Shown here in pieces: positions 18,242 to 27,756 of a DNA stretch of 64,000 bases (positions within the stretch are counted from its first letter, which is position 1; every line of letters starts with the position of its first letter). Origin of the DNA: Lacisediminihabitans sp046156175 (GTDB lineage Bacteria; Actinomycetota; Actinomycetes; Actinomycetales; Microbacteriaceae). The position numbers and the translations under genes were made by a program. The notes below the pieces were generated by a model. The model was not told the DNA's origin. It saw nothing but the letters and a program-made list of their open reading frames with translations, and did not search any database. The stretch is from contig NZ_JAYLVL010000006.1 of assembly GCF_046156175.1 (NCBI RefSeq), positions 107,621-171,620 of the forward strand, in the 5' to 3' direction.

Positions 18242-18931
18242 CTACCGGCTGAGAGAAGCCTGCTTCTCCTTGACGGAGGAGGCGTACACGTCCACGTATT
18301 CCTGGCCGCTCAGGCGGTCGAGCTCGTACATGATCTCGTCGGTGATGGAACGGAGGATGAAACGGTCGCCCTCCATGCCCTCGAAACGAGAGAAATCGAG
18401 CGGCTTACCGATGACGATGCCGATGCGACGCACCTTGGGAAGTCGCGAGCCGATGGGCATGACCTTCTCGGTGTCGATCATCGCGACCGGTACGACGGGC
18501 ACGCCGCCCTCGAGGATCATGCGCGCGACACCGGTACGTCCGCGGTAGAGCCGGCCGTCGGGGCTGCGGGTGCCCTCGGGGTAGATGCCGAGCACCTCAC
18601 CCCGGGCGAGAACGCCGAGGCCGGTCTGCAGTGATGCCTCGGAGGCCTTGCCGCCGGAGCGATCGATCGGGATCATCCCGGTGGCCTTGAGGAAGTTCTT
18701 GATCAGCCAGGACTTGGTGCCGCGTCCCGTGTAATAGTCGCTCTTCGCCAGGAAGCTGATGCGACGGTCCATAACCAGCGGCAGGAACACCGAGTCGATG
18801 AAGGACAGGTGGTTCGACGCCATGATCACCCCGCCGGTCTTCGGGATGTTCTCGTGCCCGGTGACCCACGGGCGGAACGCGGTCTTCAGAAGCGGCCCCG
18901 CGACCAGGTTCTTCATGAACCAATAAAACAT
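18242..18931 (-). CDS. plsC: 1-acyl-glycerol-3-phosphate acyltransferase family protein
   Basis: Membrane-associated glycerolipid acyltransferase of 229 aa. Acyltransferase box I NHLSFID (N-H-x4-D), box III YPEGTRSPDGRLYRGRTG, and box IV VPVVPVAM are present. Likely makes phosphatidic acid, though related actinobacterial enzymes may acylate other acceptors. ATG at 18931, with GAAGG upstream. First gene of a short plsC-aroG unit. Confidence 0.9.
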   Translation of the reverse strand: MFYWFMKNLVAGPLLKTAFRPWVTGHENIPKTGGVIMASNHLSFIDSVFLPLVMDRRISFLAKSDYYTGRGTKSWLIKNFLKATGMIPIDRSGGKASEASLQTGLGVLARGEVLGIYPEGTRSPDGRLYRGRTGVARMILEGGVPVVPVAMIDTEKVMPIGSRLPKVRRIGIVIGKPLDFSRFEGMEGDRFILRSITDEIMYELDRLSGQEYVDVYASSVKEKQASLSR

Positions 18932-18982
18932 GTGAAACCTGCGCCTTCAGAGATTGCCCTACTCTAACGGCTTTGCGTGCCG

Positions 18983-19930
18983 CTACCGGTCCTCGGCGTG
19001 GAGACGTGCGAGGTCGGCGGCACCGACAACGCCGGCATCGTTCACCAATTCCGCGATCACGAATGTCGGTTCGGGGTGGAATCCGCGCGCCGGAAGGTGG
19101 GTGAGGTACGCCTCGCGGATCGGATCAAGCAGCAGGTCACCCGCCACAGCCACGCCGCCACCGAAGACGAAGACCTGGGGGTCGAGCACCGCGCTGAGCG
19201 AGGCGCAGGCCTGGCCGAGCCAGGTGCCGAGCTCTCGCAGCGCTTTCAGGGCGCCGGGGTCGCCAGCGACGATCAGTTGCGCGACATCCGGCCCGGCAAG
19301 CGTGCCGCGCTCCTCGCGCACGGCGGCGAGCCCGAGACCGATGCCGCCGACATCCGCGATCTCGTTCGCCATGCGCAGCAGTGCGCGTCCGGATCCGTAC
19401 TGCTCGATGCATCCGCGCGCGCCGCAGCCGCAGGGCAGGCCGTCCGGCACGACGCGCATGTGGCCGAGTTCGGCACCCGCGCCGAAACCTCCCCGGAAGA
19501 GCCGGTCCTGGCTCACGATCGCTCCGCCGACACCGGTGCCGATCGTCAGCATGGTCATGTCGCTGTACAGGCGACCCGCTCCGAAGCGGAACTCGGCCCA
19601 GCCCGCCGCATTGGCATCGTTGTCGATGGTGATGTGAAGGTCGAGCCGGTCGCTCAGAAGCTGGCGAAGCGGCTCGCTGCGCCACGGGATGTTCGGTGTG
19701 TAGTAGACGATCGACTGCGCAGCGTCGATGAAGCCGGGGGCCGCCACCCCTGCGGCCTTCACCTCGTGGCCGTCACTCAGGCGCTGGATCATCGCCACCA
19801 CGGCATCGACGATCTGCTCGGACCCCGCGGTCGGGGTGGGCAGGCGATCCTCAACGATGATCTCACCCAGCTCGGACACGAGAGCTCCCGCGATCTTGGT
19901 GCCGCCGATGTCAATTCCGATTGCATGCAC
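18983..19930 (-). CDS. ROK-family glucokinase
   Basis: ATP-dependent sugar kinase, most likely glucokinase. It is 315 aa. N-terminal phosphate loop IGIDIGGTKIAGAL, sugar-binding IDNDANAAGWAEF, the ROK signature GTGVGGAIV, and the zinc motif CGCGARGCIEQYGSG are present, followed by VFVFGGGVA. GTG at 19930 follows AAAGG by about 7 nt. The longer upstream reading has no start support. Divergent from fadD15. Confidence 0.88.
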   Translation of the reverse strand: MHAIGIDIGGTKIAGALVSELGEIIVEDRLPTPTAGSEQIVDAVVAMIQRLSDGHEVKAAGVAAPGFIDAAQSIVYYTPNIPWRSEPLRQLLSDRLDLHITIDNDANAAGWAEFRFGAGRLYSDMTMLTIGTGVGGAIVSQDRLFRGGFGAGAELGHMRVVPDGLPCGCGARGCIEQYGSGRALLRMANEIADVGGIGLGLAAVREERGTLAGPDVAQLIVAGDPGALKALRELGTWLGQACASLSAVLDPQVFVFGGGVAVAGDLLLDPIREAYLTHLPARGFHPEPTFVIAELVNDAGVVGAADLARLHAEDR

Positions 19931-20108
19931 GTGCGGCGACCTTTTTTCCGGGAGTTGTTGTGAGAGAGATACAAGCGGTACGGGGCTTCGCGGACGCACC
20001 ACCTAGAGTTTAGGTAACGGGGGTGGGCTTCTGCTATTCGCCTCCCTCGCCCGATAGTGCACGAAACGGCTCCTCACCGGAGCCCGTGCCGGCCCCGAAG
20101 GAGTTGCC

Positions 20109-21932
20109 GTGCAGGAATACGACGTACCCGCTCTCGTCGCAGCAGATCCCGACGCAAACGCGACGGATCTGCTTGTCGACCGCGTGAAAGCCACCCCGGA
20201 TCGCGCCCTCTTCGCGCTTCCCACCGCCACCGGCGGATGGACGGATGTCTCGGCATCCGAGTTCCTCGCCCAGGTGGTCGCACTCGCCAAGGGCCTCGTC
20301 GCCGCCGGCATCCAGCCCGGGGACAAGATCGGGCTGATGTGCAAGACGCGCTACGAGTGGACGCTCATCGACTTCGCCACCTGGTTCGCCGGCGCCGTGC
20401 TCGTTCCGGTGTACGAGACCTCATCCCCCAGCCAGGTGCAGTGGAATCTCGCCGACTCTGGCGCAATCGCCATGATCACAGAGACGCCCGATCACTTCGC
20501 CCGCTTCGACGAGGTCTACGCAGACCTGCCGCTCATCCGCAACGCCTGGAAGATCAACCTCGGCGATCTCGACAAGCTCGCCGCGAGCGGCACGGAGGTG
20601 ACGGATGAGGAGATCGAACGGCGTCGGGTGATCGCCAAGGGCTCCGACCTCGCAACCCTGATCTACACGGCCGGCACGACCGGGCGGCCGAAGGGCTGCA
20701 TCCTCACCCATTCCAACTTCGTGGAGCTCTCTCGCAATGCGGCGATGGCGATCCCCGAGGTCGTGAACACCCAGTCCCGCACACTGCTCTTCATCACCAC
20801 CGCGCACATCTTCGCCCGGTTCATCGCGGTGCTCAGCATCCACGGAGGGGTGCAGGTGGGCCACCAGTCGGACACGAAGCAGCTGCTGCCGGCCATGGCC
20901 TCCTTCAAGCCGACCTTCCTCCTCGCGGTGCCGCGGGTGTTCGAGAAGGTCTACAACTCCTCAGAGCAGAAGGCGGAAAGCGGGGGCAAAGGCAAGATCT
21001 TCCGGCGGGCCGCGGCCGTGGCCATCGAGCACTCCAAGGCACTGGATGCCGGAAACGTGCCTCTCTCGCTCAGACTGCAGTTCGCGGTGCTCGACCGCCT
21101 CGTGCTCTCCAAGATCCGGGCGGCGATGGGGGGCAACGTCAAGTTCGCCGTCTCCGGTTCCGCTCCCCTCGGCCTCCGGCTCGGCCACTTCTACCGCAGC
21201 CTCGGAATCACCATCCTCGAGGGCTACGGGCTCACAGAGACGACCGCACCCATCTCGGTGAACCGGCCATCCAACTTCAAGATCGGCAAGGTCGGCCCGC
21301 CCCTGCCCGGCGTCTCGGTGCGGATCGCCGAGGATGGCGAGATCCAGGCCAAGGGAATCAACATCTTCGACGGCTACTGGCAGAACCCCGAAGAGACCGC
21401 GAAGGTCTTCGACGGCGAATGGTTCAAGACCGGTGACATCGGCGAGTTCGACGACGACGGCTACCTCTCGATCACCGGCCGCAAGAAGGAGATCATCGTG
21501 ACCGCGGGAGGCAAGAACGTCTCGCCCGCCCAGCTCGAGGATCCGATCCGCGCCAATCCGATCATCGACCAGGTGATCGTGGTGGGCGAGCAGAAGCCCT
21601 TCATCGGCGCCCTGGTCACCCTCGACGAGGAGATGCTGCCGGTGTGGCTCAACAACAACGCGGAAGACGCGAACATGCCGATCGAAGAGGCGGCGAAGCT
21701 TCCGAAGGTCGTCGCGGAGATTCAGCGCGCCGTGGATTCTGCGAACGCGATGGTGTCGCGCGCGGAGTCGATCCGCAAGTTCGTGATTCTCACGAAGCCC
21801 CTCACCGAGGCGAGTGGGCACCTCACGCCCAAACTCAGCATCAAGCGCAACGTGATCCTCAAGGACTTCGCGGCGGACATCGAGGGCATGTACCAGGGAG
21901 CCCCCACCACGGAGGGAATCACCACGGTCTGA
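20109..21932 (+). CDS. fadD15: Long-chain fatty acyl-CoA synthetase (FadD15 type)
   Basis: AMP-forming long-chain acyl-CoA ligase of 607 aa, membrane-peripheral. AMP-binding P-loop LIYTAGTTGRPKGCILTH near residues 183-200, GYGLTETTAP, the adenylate motif WFKTGDIGEFDDDGYLSITGRKKEIIVTAGGKNVSP. GTG at 20109 has AAGGAG about 6 nt upstream. Its nearest mycobacterial namesake by gene order is fadD15 (Rv2187). It feeds fatty acids into lipid synthesis or beta-oxidation. Confidence 0.92.
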   Translation: MQEYDVPALVAADPDANATDLLVDRVKATPDRALFALPTATGGWTDVSASEFLAQVVALAKGLVAAGIQPGDKIGLMCKTRYEWTLIDFATWFAGAVLVPVYETSSPSQVQWNLADSGAIAMITETPDHFARFDEVYADLPLIRNAWKINLGDLDKLAASGTEVTDEEIERRRVIAKGSDLATLIYTAGTTGRPKGCILTHSNFVELSRNAAMAIPEVVNTQSRTLLFITTAHIFARFIAVLSIHGGVQVGHQSDTKQLLPAMASFKPTFLLAVPRVFEKVYNSSEQKAESGGKGKIFRRAAAVAIEHSKALDAGNVPLSLRLQFAVLDRLVLSKIRAAMGGNVKFAVSGSAPLGLRLGHFYRSLGITILEGYGLTETTAPISVNRPSNFKIGKVGPPLPGVSVRIAEDGEIQAKGINIFDGYWQNPEETAKVFDGEWFKTGDIGEFDDDGYLSITGRKKEIIVTAGGKNVSPAQLEDPIRANPIIDQVIVVGEQKPFIGALVTLDEEMLPVWLNNNAEDANMPIEEAAKLPKVVAEIQRAVDSANAMVSRAESIRKFVILTKPLTEASGHLTPKLSIKRNVILKDFAADIEGMYQGAPTTEGITTV

Positions 21933-21940
21933 CGCTGGCT

Positions 21941-22008
21941 CCGCTGGTCGAGCAGGAGCGCCAAGCTCCTGCCGGTCCAGCAGGAGCGCCAGCGACGTAT
22001 CGAGACCT
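21941..22008. repeat. Hairpin-containing intergenic repeat after fadD15
   Basis: The sequence contains GCAGGAGC / GCTCCTGC (21952-21959 and 21965-21972, 5-nt loop), then a second AGCAGGAGCGCCA copy and CGTATCGAGACC. The TGGTCGAG...CGTATCGAGACC wording resembles a REP-like element scattered in Microbacteriaceae and relatives. It may also end fadD15 transcription. Confidence 0.55.
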
Positions 22009-22201
22009 GTCGTCCACAGCATCCGGAACTGCAGACTCAGCAGCGAAGATCACACCCTCGATCGTCGCGCCCACGCAAACCGACGGAAGCCACCGCATCG
22101 GCTGTACGCGTCGACTCGACCTGAGCCCTTTAGAGCACGAAGCCGCGGCCTTCACGCGCAAAGCGCGATGCCCAGATCCCCGGAGACTGGGGCACTCGCG
22201 C

Positions 22202-22690
22202 CTAGAACCAGTCGCTGTTTCTGATGGCCTCCATCGCCTCCCGTCGCAGGCCTTTCTCGAGGCCCTCGATGTAGAGCTTTCCGTCGAGGTGGTCGGTCTC
22301 GTGCTGAAGCGCCTGAGCCATGACGCCGTCTCCGCTCAGTTCGACCGGATTGCCGTCGAGGTCCACGCCGGTGACCCGGGCGAAGGGGTAGCGCAGCCGC
22401 TCGAAATAGAAGCCGGGCACCGACAGGCAGCCTTCGTCGACGAGCTCCGGCTCCCCCGACAGCTCAACGAGCACCGGGTTGATGATGTACCCGATCTGCC
22501 CGTCGACGTTGTAGCTGAAGGCTCGCTGGTTCACGCCGATCTGCGGTGCCGCTACCCCCGCGCGACCGGGGATCTTCACGGTGTCGAGAAGGTCGGCGAC
22601 CAGACCGGTGACGTCATCGGTCGGGCGGATCGGGTCGGATACGGTCTTCAGCACGGGATCGCCGAAGATGCGGATCTGTCGCTCGGTCAT
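22202..22690 (-). CDS. def: Peptide deformylase
   Basis: Removes the N-formyl group from nascent proteins. It is 162 aa. The three metal-site motifs are present: GVAAPQIG, EGCLSVPG (Cys ligand), and QHETDHLDG (two His ligands and catalytic Glu). ATG at 22690 (MTERQIRIFGDP) is the natural family start; the frame extends upstream without a reason to use it. Converges on fadD15 and may be the second gene after the MinD-like ATPase upstream, 68 nt away. Confidence 0.95.
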   Translation of the reverse strand: MTERQIRIFGDPVLKTVSDPIRPTDDVTGLVADLLDTVKIPGRAGVAAPQIGVNQRAFSYNVDGQIGYIINPVLVELSGEPELVDEGCLSVPGFYFERLRYPFARVTGVDLDGNPVELSGDGVMAQALQHETDHLDGKLYIEGLEKGLRREAMEAIRNSDWF

Positions 22691-22758
22691 GCTCGGTGGC
22701 TCGCTTTCGAGGGTGGAGGGTGATGGCGGGTCCGGCAGGAGCACCGGACCGCGGTCGC

Positions 22759-24117
22759 TCAGGCGCCCTGGCGGGATGGCAGGCCGTCGACGACGAGCGC
22801 GGCGAGCTCGCGGGCGGATGCCTTGGTCAGCGGCTTGAGGTCGCGATAGTTGATCACGGACCCGGCAGCGAGCTGCGGGTCATAGGGGATGCGCACGATC
22901 TCGCGCACGCGCGACTTGAAGTGCGCCTCGATCTCTTCGAGTTTCACGAGGTTGGTGCCCTGGGTCGCGGTGTTGAGGGCGACCACGGCGTTCTTGACGA
23001 GATCCTGGTATCCGTTGGCCTCGAGCCAGGTGAGGGTCTCGGAGGCGAGGCGCGCCTCATCGACGCTTCCTCCGGAGACGATCACCACCGAGTCCGCACG
23101 CTGCAGGGTCGCTCGCATCACCGAGTGCACGATGCCCGTGCCGCAGTCCGTGAGCACTATCGAATAGAAGCGTGCGGCGAGGTCGGCCACCACGTTGTAG
23201 TCGTTCTCGTCGAAGGCCTCGGAGAGCAGCGGGTCGGTGTCCGAGGCGAGGATGTCGAGGCGCGTCTCGTCGCGCGACACCATCGTGGTGAAGTCGTTGA
23301 AGCTATTGATGCTGGGGGCGAGGGTCACGACATCCCGAACCGTTGAGCGTGTCTGCTTGTTGACACGCTCGGACAAAGTGCCGCGGTCCGGGTTGGCATC
23401 GATCGCGATGATGCGGTCTTCCCGGATGTCGCTGAGCGCCATCCCGAGCAGCGCCGTGATGGTCGTCTTGCCGACGCCGCCCTTGCGGGTGAGCACCGGG
23501 ATGAAGCGGGCCCCGCCCTCGAACCTCTTGTCCACGCGGTCTTCTACCGCCTTGCGGGCGAGCACCTTGGGAGAGTCGCCGCGGTTCACGAGGTGCAGGG
23601 TCGCGGCATATAGAAACGCGTTCAGGCCGCCTTCCGGCTTCACCGGCTTCTTCTTGCGGGCATCGATCAGGCGGTCCGCGGTGAGCATGTTCGCGGCCTC
23701 CGGTGTGTGGGAGACTTCGCCGCGGGTCCGATCGCGTCGGCCCGGATTGGCGGTGACCGCCTCGCGGCGACTCGCATCTCGACGCCCGAGGGCGCGACCG
23801 TCATTGGTCGGCAGCTCCGGGATCACGACGGGCGCGGGAACGGGTTCGGGCAACGGGGTCGGTGCCACGACGGCGATCGACATCGTGCTGGGCTGTGCCA
23901 CCTCGACCGAACCCGGATTCACCGGCACTTCGACGATCGCGACGGCGAGCTCGTCGTCGGGGGCGGCGTGCACCGTCGTCGGCAGGCTCACCTCGATGGA
24001 GAGGCTCTGCGGCAGGCTCGCTGCGAGGTCATCCGTCGCTCCGTCGGCGAAGCCGTAGCGCGCTTCGGAGTCGGAAAGCGGATCGTGGCTCTCCGATTCC
24101 CTGCTTCTGCTCGGCAT
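22759..24117 (-). CDS. MinD/ParA-like ATPase with long disordered N-terminus
   Basis: A 452-aa P-loop ATPase of the deviant-Walker SIMIBI class. The first 150 or so residues are Pro/Ala/Glu-rich and probably disordered. The ATPase domain then shows the deviant Walker A RKGGVGKTTITALLG near residue 213, Walker B-like SIVLTDCGTG, and IIAIDANPDRGTLSE. There is no ParB, MinC or MinE beside it. The layout (disordered head plus MinD-like domain) resembles ESX-associated EspI proteins, but no ESX genes are visible. ATG at 24117, preceded by AAGGGTT. Cellular role unknown. Confidence 0.8.
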   Translation of the reverse strand: MPSRSRESESHDPLSDSEARYGFADGATDDLAASLPQSLSIEVSLPTTVHAAPDDELAVAIVEVPVNPGSVEVAQPSTMSIAVVAPTPLPEPVPAPVVIPELPTNDGRALGRRDASRREAVTANPGRRDRTRGEVSHTPEAANMLTADRLIDARKKKPVKPEGGLNAFLYAATLHLVNRGDSPKVLARKAVEDRVDKRFEGGARFIPVLTRKGGVGKTTITALLGMALSDIREDRIIAIDANPDRGTLSERVNKQTRSTVRDVVTLAPSINSFNDFTTMVSRDETRLDILASDTDPLLSEAFDENDYNVVADLAARFYSIVLTDCGTGIVHSVMRATLQRADSVVIVSGGSVDEARLASETLTWLEANGYQDLVKNAVVALNTATQGTNLVKLEEIEAHFKSRVREIVRIPYDPQLAAGSVINYRDLKPLTKASARELAALVVDGLPSRQGA

Positions 24118-24229
24118 GCCGGTAACCCTTCGTTGTGCTGAAATTAGCGCAATAACAACCCTCTACTCTACCGCGAGGGTCGAATGACGCCGTTCGGGGC
24201 CGACTGTACGCGGGATTTGCCCGGTTCGA

Positions 24230-27200
24230 TCAGGCTGGTTCGATCACCACGATCAAGTCACCGGCATCCACCTGCTGCGTGCGCGGGATGGCGAGTCGCC
24301 TCACGATGCCCGCGACAGAGGCGGTGATGGCCGCCTCCATCTTCATGGCTTCGATCGAGGCGACGTTCTGTCCGACCGCCACGGTGTCACCCTCGGTGAC
24401 CTGCAGGGTGACGACACCCGAGAACGGGGCGGCGACCTGTCCCGGCACGGTGGAATCCGCCTTCTCTGCCGCCTTGCTGTCGACGGTGATGCCACGGTCC
24501 CGGGCGAACACCGGCCGCATCTGGCCGTTGATCACGGTCATCACGGTACGCATACCCTTGTCGTCGGCCTCACCGATGGCCTCGAGCCCGATGTAGAGGC
24601 TCACACCCTTCTCGATATCGATGACGTGTTCCTGGCCCTGGCGCAGGCCGTAGAGATAGTCGACAGTGTCGATCACGGAGAGGTCGCCGTACTGCTCGCG
24701 CACCGCTTCGAAGGTCTTGGTCGGGCCGGCGAACAGCAGGCGATTGAGTGTGGACCGGCGCGACTCCGCGTCGCCGGCCAGGCCGGCGCGGTCGGCATCC
24801 GTGATGTCTTCCATGCCGATCTTCACCGTGCGTCCCGCGAGCACCTTGGAGCGGAACGGCTCCGGCCATCCGCCCGGCAGGTCTCCCAGTTCCCCGGCCA
24901 TGAACCCGACCACAGAGTCCGGGATGTCGTAGCGGTCGGGGTTCTGCTCGAAGTCGGCCGGATCGGCGTTCGCCGCGGCAAGGGCGAGAGCGAGATCGCC
25001 GACGACCTTCGACGAGGGGGTCACCTTCGGCGGGCGTCCGAGCATCTTGTTGGCCGCCGCGTAGAGGTCTTCGATCTTCTCGAAATGGTCGGCGAGGCCG
25101 AGAGCGATTGCCTGCTGGCGCAGGTTCGACAGCTGGCCGCCCGGGATCTCGTGGTGGTAGACGCGGCCGGTCGGTCCCGGCAGCCCGGATTCGAAGGGCT
25201 TGTACGCGTGGCGCACGGACTCCCAATAGGGTTCGAGGTCGGAGACGGCCTGCAGCGAGATCCCGGTGTCGCGCTCGGTGTGGGCGAGGGCGGCGACGAG
25301 GGCGGATGCGGAGGGCTGGCTGGTCGTGCCGGCCATCGGTGCACTCGCGACGTCCACTGCGTCCGCTCCGGCGCGACTGGCGGCGAGAAGGGTGGCGAGC
25401 TGGCCGCCCGCGGTGTCGTGGGTGTGCACGTGTACCGGCAGGTCGAACTGCGCGCGCAGGGCCGTGACGAGCTTCTCTGCGGCGCTCGCGCGAAGCAGGC
25501 CCGCCATGTCCTTGATGGCGATGATGTGCGCCCCGGCGTCCACGATCTGCTCGGCGAGCTTCAGGTAGTAGTCGAGGGTGTAGAGGTCTTCCGCCGGATC
25601 GAGCAGGTCGCCCGTGTAGCAGAGGGCGACTTCGGCTACGGCGGATCCCGTCTCCAGCACGGAGTCGATGGCCGGACGCATCTGGGACACGTCGTTGAGC
25701 GCGTCGAAGATGCGGAAGATGTCGACACCGGTGGCAGCGGCTTCGCGCACGAAGGCATCCGTCACCTCGGTCGGGTACGGCGTGTAACCCACAGTGTTTC
25801 GACCGCGCAGCAGCATCTGGATGGCGACGTTCGGCAGTGCCTCGCGCAGCGCGGCGAGACGATCCCAGGGGTTCTCGCCCAGGAAGCGGAGAGCCACATC
25901 GTAGGTCGCCCCGCCCCAGGCCTCCACCGACAGGAGCTGGGGGGTCATGCGAGCCACGTAGGGTGCGACGGCCACGAGATCCTTGGTGCGGACCCGTGTC
26001 GCGAGCAGGGACTGGTGCGCGTCGCGGAAGGTCGTCTCAGTCACCGCGAGAGCCGTCTGGGCTCGCAGGGCCGAAGCGAAACCGACCGGTCCGAGCTCGA
26101 GCAGACGCTGCCGTGATCCGGCCGGCGCCGGCTCGGTGATGTCGAGCTCCGGCAGTTTGAGAGCCGGATTGATGATTCCGACCCCATCGCCGTTCGGGCG
26201 GTTGACGGTGACATCCGCGAGCCAGTTGAGGATCTTGGTGCCGCGGTCCTTCGACTGGTGGGTGTCGAAGAGTTCCGGGCGCTCCTCGATGAAGGAGGTG
26301 CTGAGATCGCCGGCCTGGAAAGACGGGTCGTCCAGCACGGCCTGGAGGAAGGGGATGTTGGTGGACACGCCACGGATGCGGAACTCGGCGAGTCCGCGCT
26401 TCGCCCGCGCGACCGCCGCGGGGAAGTCTCGGCCCCGGCAGGTCATCTTCACGAGCATGGAGTCGAAGTGCGGGCTGATCTGGGTGCCGGGATCGATGGT
26501 TCCGCCATCGAGACGGATGCCGCCACCGCCCGGTGACCGGTAGGTGGTGATCTTGCCGGTGTCGGGGCGGAATCCCGCGGCGGGGTCCTCGGTCGTGATG
26601 CGGCACTGCAGTGCGGCGCCGCGCAGGCGGAGGTCCTTCTGCTGCAGGCCGAGCTCTGCGAGGGTCTGGCCGGAGGCGATGCGCATCTGGGACTGCACGA
26701 GGTCGACGTCGGTGACCTCTTCCGTCACAGTGTGCTCCACCTGGATTCGCGGGTTCATCTCGATGAACACGTGCTGGCCCTTGCGCTCCCCCGCCGTGTC
26801 GAGGAGAAACTCGACGGTGCCCGCGTTGACGTAGCCGATGGACTTGGCGAAGGCGATCGCATCGCGGTACATCGCCTGCCGGGTCTCTTCGTCCAGGTTC
26901 GGCGCCGGAGCGATCTCGATCACCTTCTGGTGGCGCCGCTGCACGGAGCAGTCGCGCTCGAAGAGGTGCACGGTCTCGCCCGCGGAGTCCGCCAGGATCT
27001 GTACCTCGATGTGACGAGGTCGTACGACCGCCTGCTCGAGGAACATGGTGGGGTCGCCGAACGCGCTGTCGGCCTCCCGCATGGCTTCGAGGAGAGCGGC
27101 GCGCAGGTCTTCCTTCTTCTCGACCCGACGCATCCCTCGTCCGCCGCCGCCGGCTACAGCCTTGGCGAAGATAGGGAAGCCGATCGCGTCGGCACCGGCC

Positions 27201-27634
27201 AGCAACTCGTCGACGTCCTTGGACGCCGGGGTGGAAGCGAGCACCGGCACGCCGGCGGCGATGGCGTGTTCCTTGGCCGTCACCTTGTTTCCGGCCATTT
27301 CGAGCACGCTCTGACCCGGGCCGATGAAGGTGATGCCGGCGGAAGCGGCCGCTTCGGCGAGTTCGGGGTTCTCCGAGAGGAATCCATAGCCCGGGTAGAT
27401 GGCATCGGCGCCGCACTCGAGCGCGACCCGGATGATCTCCGACACATCCAGGTAGGCACGCACCGGATGACCCGGCTCGCCGATCTGGTAGGCCTCGTCC
27501 GCCTTGAGGCGATGCATCGAATTGCGGTCTTCGTAGGGGAAGACGGCGACGGTCTGGGCGCCGAGCTCATAGGCGGCGCGAAAGGCACGGATGGCAATTT
27601 CGCCACGATTGGCCACGAGGATCTTGGTGAACAT
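24230..27634 (-). CDS. pyc: Pyruvate carboxylase
   Basis: Biotin-dependent anaplerotic enzyme converting pyruvate to oxaloacetate. It is 1134 aa, full single-chain length. Biotin carboxylase domain about 1-450 (KILVANRGEIA, ATP-grasp GGGGRGMR, EMNPRIQVEH), carboxyltransferase domain about 530-800 (EAWGGATYDVALRFL), then the biotinyl domain with EAMKM, biotinylated lysine near 1098. ATG at 27634 has AAAGGA 6 nt upstream; the 20 earlier in-frame codons are unlikely to be used. Confidence 0.96.
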   Translation of the reverse strand: MFTKILVANRGEIAIRAFRAAYELGAQTVAVFPYEDRNSMHRLKADEAYQIGEPGHPVRAYLDVSEIIRVALECGADAIYPGYGFLSENPELAEAAASAGITFIGPGQSVLEMAGNKVTAKEHAIAAGVPVLASTPASKDVDELLAGADAIGFPIFAKAVAGGGGRGMRRVEKKEDLRAALLEAMREADSAFGDPTMFLEQAVVRPRHIEVQILADSAGETVHLFERDCSVQRRHQKVIEIAPAPNLDEETRQAMYRDAIAFAKSIGYVNAGTVEFLLDTAGERKGQHVFIEMNPRIQVEHTVTEEVTDVDLVQSQMRIASGQTLAELGLQQKDLRLRGAALQCRITTEDPAAGFRPDTGKITTYRSPGGGGIRLDGGTIDPGTQISPHFDSMLVKMTCRGRDFPAAVARAKRGLAEFRIRGVSTNIPFLQAVLDDPSFQAGDLSTSFIEERPELFDTHQSKDRGTKILNWLADVTVNRPNGDGVGIINPALKLPELDITEPAPAGSRQRLLELGPVGFASALRAQTALAVTETTFRDAHQSLLATRVRTKDLVAVAPYVARMTPQLLSVEAWGGATYDVALRFLGENPWDRLAALREALPNVAIQMLLRGRNTVGYTPYPTEVTDAFVREAAATGVDIFRIFDALNDVSQMRPAIDSVLETGSAVAEVALCYTGDLLDPAEDLYTLDYYLKLAEQIVDAGAHIIAIKDMAGLLRASAAEKLVTALRAQFDLPVHVHTHDTAGGQLATLLAASRAGADAVDVASAPMAGTTSQPSASALVAALAHTERDTGISLQAVSDLEPYWESVRHAYKPFESGLPGPTGRVYHHEIPGGQLSNLRQQAIALGLADHFEKIEDLYAAANKMLGRPPKVTPSSKVVGDLALALAAANADPADFEQNPDRYDIPDSVVGFMAGELGDLPGGWPEPFRSKVLAGRTVKIGMEDITDADRAGLAGDAESRRSTLNRLLFAGPTKTFEAVREQYGDLSVIDTVDYLYGLRQGQEHVIDIEKGVSLYIGLEAIGEADDKGMRTVMTVINGQMRPVFARDRGITVDSKAAEKADSTVPGQVAAPFSGVVTLQVTEGDTVAVGQNVASIEAMKMEAAITASVAGIVRRLAIPRTQQVDAGDLIVVIEPA

Positions 27635-27742
27635 CTGGTCCTTTCGAATCTCCGGCCAGTTTAGGGCCGAGCGATGAAGCCGATTCCCCGCCAAGGCACT
27701 GTGCGCGCGCCCAAGATTTAGGTTCTTTAAGACTAGTGAAGG

Positions 27743-27748
27743 TATCGT
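27743..27748 (+). promoter_or_regulatory. -10 element for the parA-like gene
   Basis: TATCGT lies 8 nt before the GTG at 27757 with no Shine-Dalgarno sequence; the mRNA is probably leaderless or nearly so. Confidence 0.5.
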
Positions 27749-27756
27749 GGTCCCTC

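Noticed and set aside
22759..24117. ESX/type VII secretion locus marked by an EspI-like ATPase
   Set aside because: Only the ATPase layout is similar; no EccB-E, WXG100 or mycosin genes are in the window.
24626..26116. Plus-strand frame of nearly 500 codons inside pyc
   Set aside because: Antisense to a full-length pyruvate carboxylase, with biased composition and no motif.
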